DNA from: Sergeia podlipaevii
Lineage: Eukaryota > Euglenozoa > Kinetoplastea > Trypanosomatida > Trypanosomatidae
Direction of reading: 5' to 3'
NCBI GenBank assembly: GCA_030849805.1
Contig: JASANZ010002011.1
Location: forward strand, 1-32,807
DNA length: 32,807 nucleotides
Shown here one piece after another: positions 18,081 through 25,360 of the stretch. Under the pieces are notes generated by a model. That model was not told where the DNA came from and made no database searches. It saw nothing but the letters and a program-made list of their open reading frames with translations. A program made the position numbers and the translations under genes. Each line of letters begins with the position of its first letter. The first letter of the stretch is position 1.

Positions 18081-20297
18081 TCATTGCTTGCTGTCGTTGC
18101 TGATAAACAGCGTTGTTTCAGGGTTGTATCTATGCTTCCGACACAGCGCTGCATACTTCTTTTCCAGACCCTCTCTCCATACTCCAACAAATCGGAAAGG
18201 AACAAAGAAATCTGTGCGTCCACGACACCCACGTAAGCGCTCGGGCGTCGCCATCTCCGCCATCGCCTTTCCCTCCTCTGAGTCGGGTGGAACGAGCTCC
18301 ACCTTCTCGGGATAGCGCCGCAACACTTCATCAATGACATCATTGAACTCATAAAGCCGCGCTACTACCAGGCGTGGTAGCAGCGGGAGAAGGAGGCACA
18401 AGCACACACCAGCACGAGGGCTGCGACGGCGCGGATAGCACCTTAGTACTTCCAGCAAAACCTCTTCGGCATCCACGGAAGCTGCCTCACGTGTGCGTGG
18501 CGGCGGAAGGTCAGCACGCTGGACAAAGTCGTCCCTCCCACCGATTGACACGACAGAGAAAAGATGAGGGTACTGCTTCAGCACTGTCTTGGCGGACGTC
18601 GCAAGACACGCAGCGGCCTCTGGAGGTAGCGCTGGAACAAGCTGCGTGATGCGCACGCAGCCTTCTAGCGGCAAGAGATCGAATAGATGCTGCGCAAGCA
18701 CCCTTTCGTCGTGGTATGGCAGGGGACGCTGCGCAAACTGCAGCTCACACGTAAGCGCACGCTTCTTTGCGCGATCAATAGGGAATCTGACCTTATGGGC
18801 GTTGACTGCGCGTTTGTGAAGAGCATCCAAGTCCGCCAGAATCACATCAGGGTCTCGCACACAGCTCGGAATGAATCTGCAGTCGAGTAGGAAGCGCACC
18901 CATACTACCCTGCCACGAACCTCCTGAGTGCTGCCGCTATGTTGAGGCAGCAATAATGATGAGGGTGAGGATGGCGGTAACGGGAGATCCGCCCGAAGTA
19001 AAAACAGCTGTGGTGCGCTTGCAAAAACGTGAAGCAGGCTGCGATGGAGTGGGAGAAGAGGCTTTGCAGCAGCCAGCAAGTCCGGGGAAACTCGCACCTC
19101 CTCGTTAACACCAGGGAGCAATCGTGCCACTCGATACCACTCGTGATTCTGAACGTGATGCGAAGCCAGTCGCTCATTGGGCAAAGACAGCAAGTCGAAA
19201 CTGCCACGTACTCTCTCACCCTCTAAAACCTTCGAGGCCATGTAATGATAGCGTGGATGCACACTAACAAACCCCTTTTCCAGTAACTCCCTCCCACTTT
19301 CGCTACGTATGGCCTCCTCAAAAACGTGATCGTTAACTGAGGTAGCAAGTAGCCCAATGTACGGGTTGATATGTAAAAGATACGGCGCATACGCCACCAG
19401 AGCACGCAGCACCTCTTCTTTCTCGTTTAGCTTGCCGCTGCTGATGTTGCCGCTACTCCTACCTCCCCTTGAAACGTAGTCGAGAGATGGCGATGATGCT
19501 GTCACTTCAGTCTGCCATAGAGAGCGCACAGGTACGACAAAAGTAGGGAACAGCAGTGCAGCCTCTCTCGGTAGATGCGTCACTATGGGGCCAGTGTGCT
19601 GATGCTGCTGATTGAGCACTACAGCAGTGGCTGCAAGAGGAGCTGATGCGGCGACACCCCCTTTGAGTTGTCGCTGCTGCTGCTGCTGCTGCCGCTGCCC
19701 TTTGCGCCGCTGACTGTGACTCCATGTCGATGTTGGTGACAGCCGTCTCACTACCTGCACACATCCCACAGTAGAAACAGCGTACCGATCTGGGAAGCGG
19801 ACGAGAAAGTCAAGCAGAGCCGCCTGCTCATCCGTTTCCGTTGCCAAGACACCACATGCCTCAACGAGAAGTACCTTAGGTGTGTGCCGCACAATCTGCG
19901 ACACAGCCGTAAACGTGGGTGGAATGAATGAATCTAACCTGTGGAGAAGGGCGTCCTCCAGACTTCTGCTCAGGCCGGCATCTTTGCCAATGTTGCTAAG
20001 CAAAGCCTCAATACCTACATCGCCGCCTCCTTTCAAGCCGCCCCCACCATCACCACTACCACCATCACTGGTACCAGTCGCAGTTGATGATGCGTGGCGC
20101 AGGGAGACGCAAGTGGTCGTGTAGTAGCTTTGAGTAGCACGCAATGAAAGCGAAAAAGAAGCTGCCCTACTGCTCGTGGCGGCAAAGATGGGGGCAACCG
20201 TGCAACTATGAAACTGGTGTGTGTGCGTGCGAGAATGATAAAAAAGTGAGCAAGTCCAAGTAGCAAAAGACAACAAGGAAGAAGTATGCCGTCTCAT
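18081..20297 (-). CDS. Probable mitochondrial protein with repeated winged-helix-like segments, 738 aa
   Basis: I do not recognise a named family. The N-terminus (MRRHTSSLLSFATW, then about 70 residues rich in Arg/Ser/Thr/Ala with almost no acids) looks like a mitochondrial presequence. A Gly/Asp linker follows, and a Gln-rich tract (around residue 205) comes from a CAG/CTG repeat. At least three segments share a pattern of leucine-rich helix, then P-x-hydrophobic-F, then a strand with V-x-R-A-D-LP: 'LDFLVRFPDRYAVSTVG', 'LHVFASAPQLFLLRADLP' and 'LKQYPHLFSVVS' with 'DDFVQRADLPPP'. The C-terminal part again has 'EVLRRYPEKVELV'. Repeats of this sort often mark small helix-turn-helix RNA-binding modules; a role in kinetoplast RNA processing or the mitoribosome is speculation. 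The ATG at 20297 follows a good acceptor by 73 nt. Confidence 0.75.
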   Translation of the reverse strand: MRRHTSSLLSFATWTCSLFYHSRTHTHQFHSCTVAPIFAATSSRAASFSLSLRATQSYYTTTCVSLRHASSTATGTSDGGSGDGGGGLKGGGDVGIEALLSNIGKDAGLSRSLEDALLHRLDSFIPPTFTAVSQIVRHTPKVLLVEACGVLATETDEQAALLDFLVRFPDRYAVSTVGCVQVVRRLSPTSTWSHSQRRKGQRQQQQQQRQLKGGVAASAPLAATAVVLNQQHQHTGPIVTHLPREAALLFPTFVVPVRSLWQTEVTASSPSLDYVSRGGRSSGNISSGKLNEKEEVLRALVAYAPYLLHINPYIGLLATSVNDHVFEEAIRSESGRELLEKGFVSVHPRYHYMASKVLEGERVRGSFDLLSLPNERLASHHVQNHEWYRVARLLPGVNEEVRVSPDLLAAAKPLLPLHRSLLHVFASAPQLFLLRADLPLPPSSPSSLLLPQHSGSTQEVRGRVVWVRFLLDCRFIPSCVRDPDVILADLDALHKRAVNAHKVRFPIDRAKKRALTCELQFAQRPLPYHDERVLAQHLFDLLPLEGCVRITQLVPALPPEAAACLATSAKTVLKQYPHLFSVVSIGGRDDFVQRADLPPPRTREAASVDAEEVLLEVLRCYPRRRSPRAGVCLCLLLPLLPRLVVARLYEFNDVIDEVLRRYPEKVELVPPDSEEGKAMAEMATPERLRGCRGRTDFFVPFRFVGVWREGLEKKYAALCRKHRYNPETTLFISNDSKQ
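19675..19702. repeat. CTG/CAG trinucleotide repeat inside the 738-aa gene
   Basis: A short run of CTG units on the plus strand, interrupted by CCG, encodes a Gln-rich stretch on the minus strand. Such tracts vary in length between strains. Confidence 0.7.
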
Positions 20298-20643
20298 GGG
20301 TTCATATTGAAAGGGAGTATATATGTAGTTCAGACACCTTCTTTCCCCGTTGCGTCAAGTTTGAAAATTGCTGGTGCATATTATAGTAGCACAAATAAAT
20401 AAATAAATAAGTAAAAAAGAAAAAAGGCAAAAGCAGGGGAAGAATGCTTGTCATTCCAGAAGAAAAAAAGGTGTGCCTCAACTACCTCAGGAGCACAAGC
20501 TTCAAACGCAATCTCCTTTTCCCATGCAGAAAAAAGTAGAAAAAGTTAACTAAACATATTGCTATCAATTCATTTTTTAAAAAATCTGAATGAGGAAAAG
20601 AAAAAAAAAAATTGGTTCCCTTTTTTATTTATTTTAATTACTT
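20298..20643. other. Intergenic spacer
   Basis: AT-rich spacer with an AAAT microsatellite (20393-20410) and A/T runs near 20575-20640. No supported gene. Confidence 0.6.
20371..20426 (-). promoter_or_regulatory. Predicted trans-splice acceptor for the 738-aa gene
   Basis: T-rich sequence including a TTTA tetranucleotide repeat (AAAT units at 20393-20410 on the plus strand) leads to ATGCACCAG, with the CAG at 20373-20371. Confidence 0.45.
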
Positions 20644-21264
20644 TTAACATGAGCTAAAGTCACCCTCTTCTACAGAATAGAGCACTGCACTTTGCGGCAG
20701 TCCCAGATCCTTGAGAATCGCCTCCACACTTACCTCACGCTGGTGTGACAGAAAGCGTAGCGTTTCTTGTGCCACACTTAGCCAGTGCAGGGTGTCCGTC
20801 ACAAGCTCTTGATCACGTGTGGGGAGAGAGAAAAAATTAGACTCAAGAACCGCCTCGAGCTCACGCCGCGTCAAAACCGGCGCAGCTATCATTGCGGCAG
20901 CACCCGTTGCCTCTGCATGACCCCTATTACCCTCCTTATCTTTATCCTCCCCTGTGAAAGAAAGACGCGAAAGGTGGACTGGAGGCACCGTGGCATGCGG
21001 CTGGTGAATGCGCAACATACGTGTCAACGACCTAGACGGTGTTCCCAAAAGAGAAAAGTATGGCTGCGCTGCCGCTGCTTGAGAATCCTCTGTAGTGGCG
21101 AGAGATGCCGCATCCTCCTCTACCTCTCCTTCTATCTTGATGTCTCGTATCCCCATACGTGAAGGGGTGATGCTAGTGAAAATGCGGCTCTGTTTCTCCT
21201 TCATGCTTGTGTGCATATAGGAATGTTTAAATGGTGTATGAAATTTTTTACGATGATCTGACAT
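20644..21264 (-). CDS. Unrecognised protein, 206 aa
   Basis: I do not recognise a family. The first ATG after the predicted acceptor is at 21264 (MSDHRKKFH), but internal methionines at residues 17, 21 and 37 (MGIRDIKIEGEVEED) are possible starts, and the more acidic, conserved-looking sequence begins at residue 37. The middle is Ala/Ser-rich with basic patches ('GTPSRSLTRMLR'). The last 70 residues look like a folded helical domain: 'TRRELEAVLESNFFSLP', 'RDQELVTDTLHWLSVAQETLRFLSHQ' and 'VSVEAILKDLGLPQSAV'. No catalytic motif, signal or membrane segment is visible. Confidence 0.7.
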   Translation of the reverse strand: MSDHRKKFHTPFKHSYMHTSMKEKQSRIFTSITPSRMGIRDIKIEGEVEEDAASLATTEDSQAAAAQPYFSLLGTPSRSLTRMLRIHQPHATVPPVHLSRLSFTGEDKDKEGNRGHAEATGAAAMIAAPVLTRRELEAVLESNFFSLPTRDQELVTDTLHWLSVAQETLRFLSHQREVSVEAILKDLGLPQSAVLYSVEEGDFSSC

Positions 21265-21974
21265 ATGTGGTAGTCCTTCTTTTATACATACACGTATTTA
21301 TGTATTTATGTATGTATGATGCGGCTGGGTCTTGGAGACAAAAAAGAGGGGGTGAAGAAAAATGAAAGTTAAATGGAGATACATCATGAAGGTACGAGAT
21401 ACATGATAAGCGGCCAGTTTGTCTAAACTAGTGTGTTAAAGAGAAAAGGTTGAAACCTTCCTCTTCCTCATATCTTCTCTCTTCTCACATGGGAGATTCA
21501 CATAGCTTGACCAACACGCACATAAACACACAAGCCCATGCACAAGAAAAACTAACAATCACAACATGCTTCTTTTCTGTTTATGTATAATCACTCATGT
21601 TAACAACACAGGCAAATATCAACTAAGTGAGAATGGCAGATAAAAACAAAGTATCAAAGAGAGTAGACAAAGAAGAAAAAAAATCGATTGGTCAAAACAG
21701 AATGCATATATTGAGACATATATAGAAACATAATGAGATATAGAGATGATGATGATGACGCGCAGCCACTATACATCAATCCCTTCTTTCCTGCACGTAT
21801 TTCGCTGTGTGAATATATATATGTGAAAGCAAAAAAAAAAAGATGCTATTGCTCCTTCTCACACTTCCCATCCAATACCGCATTTTGTGTGTGGTGACAT
21901 TTTTTTTCTTTTTCTTGTTAAAGCAAGCATTTCTTTCTTCTCCTCCTCTTTTTTTTTCCGTATGTTGAAGTGCT
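21265..21974. other. Intergenic spacer
   Basis: AT-rich spacer with TATG/TTTATG-type microsatellites (21292-21320), a GATGAT run (21744-21758) and poly-A/T runs near 21677, 21830 and 21900-21960. No supported gene. Confidence 0.6.
21331..21363 (-). promoter_or_regulatory. Predicted trans-splice acceptor for the 206-aa gene
   Basis: A C/T-rich tract on the coding strand ends in TCCAAG (AG at 21332-21331), with a second candidate CAG at 21327-21325. Confidence 0.45.
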
Positions 21975-23786
21975 TTACACATACCGCCCGTTGCTGTTCT
22001 GCACAATGTACCGGGTTACCACGCGCACATCATCCACCATCTGTGCCCGAACAGAAGAGGACGACGTGCATTGACCAGCTTCATAGAGAAAGTCAATCAC
22101 GGTGTCCTTTACGAAGGAAAGCATGGTGGATTTGAAGATGCTACTAGGACGATCATAGTCGTCCTTCGCTTGGCTTGGATAGCGTCTCAGCACGTTCAAC
22201 GTGGGCTCTACAATTTCAGTCAGCAAACTCAGCGCAGGTGTGGATATCTTCCATGTCATACTGTCATTAGCGGAGATAACAATACAATTTTTCGATTGGC
22301 CCGCAACGTACTTGTAGTTGCGCAGTAATGCTGCAGTATGTCGCCTGTACATATCCTGCACTGCCCTCACAACAGGAAGAGAAGTATCAATGAGAACGCA
22401 CGGGTGCGCGCGCTCGGACGGTGGCAGACGCATGGCCAACTGTCGTAAAACAACGATAAAATCAACAAAATGCATAACGAAGGGCAAAGTGTAGTAGCAG
22501 TGCTCAACGACGTCGTTCTCGACCTTAGTGATGAAAATATAGGCAATGTAGCTGAGGCCGCGCTGCAGCACCAGCACGTCACCAGTGTTCGCCAGCACGT
22601 CGGCAGCTGGCGATAGTGACCTGCCTCCCTCGTCACCGCTAGGCCGCGAAAGAAACAAGAACGGTGCCATAGGTGCAGAATATAGAATGGGTCCTGTGCT
22701 TATCTGCGATATAGGTGCAAGAGGCTGCTCCGCAATGCTGCCCTGGAGACGCCGCATCACCACCTGAGATATCACCTTGGGATCGATATGGTCCCACGTA
22801 ATCTGTAGGGTATCCTTGCCTACAGCGCTGGTGGCGGCAGCAACTGCGGTGTAAAATCGCATGCTCATCTCACAGCGTGGGATGCCCTTCGCAAGGTCTG
22901 AGGTCGTTCGTGTAGAGCTATTGCTGCTACTGATATTGCTGTTGATATTGGCATTGTTGCCAATGACTTGATTCATGAGGTTTGTCGTCGCAGCGATGGG
23001 AGCGGTCATCTGTGCCTTTGTCATTTCGTCTCCTTGATGCTCTCGCTGTCGCCGCTGACGCTGACACCGAAAAAATACAGTTTGCGTAATGGCGCTCAGA
23101 CAGCGATAGTGGCCCATGCCAATAAATGTGCGAGCTGTCGGCAAAAACCAAGTTTGGTACCGGCGAAGCTCCTCTCCTTGAATTTCAATGTACTCATTTT
23201 CGCCATCACCGGGGCTACAGGCATTGCCATCGCCGTCGCTGCAATGCTCCAGCAAGTACGAGAGACGACTCTGAATCCAGAAAGCAAGCAACAGAGTCCA
23301 GCGGACGGTACGGGCATAGAGGGTGGTGAACGCTTCGTTGTTGCACACCGCTCGCTGTACGCTCGCGACACTTCTTGCGAGGGCAATAGAGGCTGAAGTG
23401 CGGATGTCATCGTTTCTCATTGCCGAGTTTTGTTGCTGTTGTTGATGCGGCTCCACTGGGGCAGGCGGCAGGTAAGAGCAGATAGAGGATGCATCAATGT
23501 CATCAATGACCATCTGTCGCATGCAGTGTGCGTAGTTGATCCACTGCTGAAGAATGTGAAGTGGTACTGCTGGGTATGGAGGGTGTGACGTGCTCGTCGC
23601 CAGCACCGCTTCCCTGTCAGCAGGTAATGAAGCGGAAGTATCTAGCTGAGTGGGGTCCCCGTGACTATGTTTGCTCGTTGTTCTAAGAAGACTATCTAGA
23701 TTGTCTGTATTCACAGCCTCCACCGTCATGAAGCGGCGCACCACCTCATCCGTTTCTGTGTAAGCGCGGCGCTGAAACGTATTCAT
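21975..23786 (-). CDS. Unrecognised large helical protein, 603 aa
   Basis: I do not recognise a family with confidence. The ATG at 23786 (MNTFQRRAYTE) is the first after the acceptor; six further upstream codons begin at a TTG and are not needed. Helical segments rich in Leu/Trp/aromatics occur at about 74-97 ('LHILQQWINYAHCMRQMV') and 150-182 ('FTTLYARTVRWTLLLAFWIQ'). Poly-Gln (about 114-119) and Asn/Ser-rich (about 270-295) low-complexity inserts interrupt the fold. The C-terminal 200 residues look well ordered: 'GLSYIAYIFITKVENDVV', 'LPFVMHFVDFIVVLRQLAMRL', 'LSLLTEIVEPTLNVLRRYP' and 'MLSFVKDTVIDFLYEAG'. The pattern recalls helical-rod tethering proteins (exocyst/GARP type), but this is a guess without a diagnostic motif. 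Confidence 0.8.
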   Translation of the reverse strand: MNTFQRRAYTETDEVVRRFMTVEAVNTDNLDSLLRTTSKHSHGDPTQLDTSASLPADREAVLATSTSHPPYPAVPLHILQQWINYAHCMRQMVIDDIDASSICSYLPPAPVEPHQQQQQNSAMRNDDIRTSASIALARSVASVQRAVCNNEAFTTLYARTVRWTLLLAFWIQSRLSYLLEHCSDGDGNACSPGDGENEYIEIQGEELRRYQTWFLPTARTFIGMGHYRCLSAITQTVFFRCQRQRRQREHQGDEMTKAQMTAPIAATTNLMNQVIGNNANINSNISSSNSSTRTTSDLAKGIPRCEMSMRFYTAVAAATSAVGKDTLQITWDHIDPKVISQVVMRRLQGSIAEQPLAPISQISTGPILYSAPMAPFLFLSRPSGDEGGRSLSPAADVLANTGDVLVLQRGLSYIAYIFITKVENDVVEHCYYTLPFVMHFVDFIVVLRQLAMRLPPSERAHPCVLIDTSLPVVRAVQDMYRRHTAALLRNYKYVAGQSKNCIVISANDSMTWKISTPALSLLTEIVEPTLNVLRRYPSQAKDDYDRPSSIFKSTMLSFVKDTVIDFLYEAGQCTSSSSVRAQMVDDVRVVTRYIVQNSNGRYV

Positions 23787-24566
23787 AGGTCGCTTGTCGA
23801 ACAAAAAAAAGTATAACTGTATGATACTTTTTTTTTAGCGGAGTAGAAAAGAGAAAAAGGAAAGGGAGAGAATGAATTGAAAGGGTGAACAGATAATCAA
23901 ATGAACTGCTTGTGACACCGCAACAGAACGCCTATTTTCTTTAAAATGAAGAACTTCGTTTGATGTTCCAGACACAAAAAAACGGAAAACAATGATAATA
24001 AAAATGTAGATAACGCAGAAAGTGGTTCCGGCAATAGTTGGCAGCAAACGCATGCAAAACAACAACAAAAAAGGGGGAAGAACATGAAAGCGCGCTCTCA
24101 GAGAAGGTATCTGTTGCTACATCTGCAAAAGCAGAGACGCCTTGTGATCTGTTTGCTTGCAACGGCTGAAAACACTCTCTCTGAAGACACCCCGTTACTA
24201 CAAGTGCGCTCCCCACTGTTCCTATGTAGTAACCATCTGTATGTAAACAAAAAAGAGAATAAAGAGAATAAAGAAGCAAAAAAAAACACGCGATGACGCA
24301 CCTTTCTGACCGAAAAGGTAGCGTTGAAAAATATTTCCGTAGCATTCATCACATTGCTCTCCTCCAGCTCCTCTTTCTTTGCTATTCTGTTATTTTTCAC
24401 GTTTCTTTTTTTTTCCTTTCTCGTTCTCTCATCACCGCTCCATCTGCTCTATGCTGCACTCTATAAGTGCAATATTCTTTTTATACTCTTCTTTTTTTTT
24501 TTTATCTGCAAAAGTTAGAAAGGCTTGCGCGTCTGTTTCATTTTTTTCATGATTTTCCCTCCCTTC
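23787..24566. other. Intergenic spacer
   Basis: AT-rich spacer with A-runs near 23803, 24063 and 24280 and plus-strand T-runs near 24405 and 24490. Cys/Phe-rich minus frames of 77-134 codons show no family resemblance, and I do not support them as genes. Confidence 0.55.
23793..23810 (-). promoter_or_regulatory. Predicted trans-splice acceptor for the 603-aa gene
   Basis: A T8 run then GTTCGACAAG (AG at 23794-23793) ends 6 nt before the ATG. A much stronger C/T tract lies at 23838-23875, followed by a more distal AG near 23829, giving a 5' UTR of about 43 nt, which may be the one used. Confidence 0.4.
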
Positions 24567-24893
24567 TCAGAACAGCTCAGGATATTTGGAGGTAAGTTTG
24601 ACCAAGCGGCGGTACACGTCAAAATCGTATTCGTCGTCAAGCAGCGCGTGCTGGTAGTAAATCAACTCGCCTCTGGCAGGATCGACGTAGCAAATGAACT
24701 CGCATACACGGCTGACCTCAATCTCCTCAGGCACGCTCATCACCCTAACAGATTGACCAGTGGCACCACACTTAAACTCTCCAGGTCCGCTGAGCTCAAA
24801 CACAATGGAGACATACTGGCCGCGGGAAGCGGTATAGTTCTGGGCAGTCACGCGGGGGGACACACCGGTGAATGGAGGGAGCTGATAGGTCAT
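24567..24893 (-). CDS. RPA3: Replication protein A subunit 3 (RPA14-like)
   Basis: The 108-aa product is the size of Rpa3 and a single OB-fold. It ends 'DEYDFDVYRRLVKLTSKYPELF', aligning with the family's C-terminal helix (FDLxLYNExVKLxHxFPxLF) that forms the RPA trimer core. Preceding strands ('YVSIVFELSGPG', 'VRVMSVPEEIEVSRVCEFICYVD') fit the OB barrel, and the G/E-V-x-G/C region corresponds to the 'VEVxGxV' strand. RPA3 joins RPA1 and RPA2 in the nuclear ssDNA-binding complex of replication, repair and recombination. The ATG at 24893 (MTYQLPPF) was chosen over upstream in-frame codons because several acceptor AGs lie just above it. The next gene upstream is XPC, but co-location is not evidence of co-function here. 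Confidence 0.8.
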   Translation of the reverse strand: MTYQLPPFTGVSPRVTAQNYTASRGQYVSIVFELSGPGEFKCGATGQSVRVMSVPEEIEVSRVCEFICYVDPARGELIYYQHALLDDEYDFDVYRRLVKLTSKYPELF

Positions 24894-25360
24894 TCCGAAG
24901 CAGGCCAGTCTTCTTCTTTGGTTTGGTGTAGCTATGTAAAAACGAGGTAGAAAAAAATGAAACTGAGCAGTAAGAAGTAATCCACTGGCAGTCAAAAAAA
25001 AAAAAGCAGTATTACTAAAGCGTATGCGTGTACGGACCTTTCAGTATGTTTTAAAAAAAGAAATGCGAGGAGAAAGTGAAAAAATATGAAAAGCTATGTT
25101 CGCAAAAATTAACTTTACACACACAAAAAAAGGAATAACTGTCACAAGAGCAGTGCATAATACATAATACTCACTGCAAAACCGCAGACGCCATTTTTAA
25201 GCATACTTCATCTTTTGTATTCAAAGAAAGGCAAAAAAAAAAAAAAAAAATGATCCCCCACACATTACCCCCTTTTCAGGGCAAATAGATAAATCATGTG
25301 TGGCATATCTCCTCAAGCAACAGAGGACGCAACACTTGTATATCCATGCATGCTGGGCAG
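24894..25360. other. Intergenic spacer
   Basis: AT-rich spacer with poly-A runs near 24994 and 25232-25249. No supported gene. Confidence 0.6.
24932..24958 (-). promoter_or_regulatory. Predicted trans-splice acceptor for RPA3
   Basis: T7 and T5 runs on the coding strand precede ACATAG (AG at 24933-24932), about 38 nt before the ATG. A second acceptor after the T12 run near 24994-25005 is also plausible. Confidence 0.45.

Noticed and set aside
23941..24345. Minus-strand frame of 134 codons in the spacer above the RPA3 gene
   Set aside because: Cys/Phe-rich low-information sequence with no recognisable domain; competing frames in the same interval are equally long.
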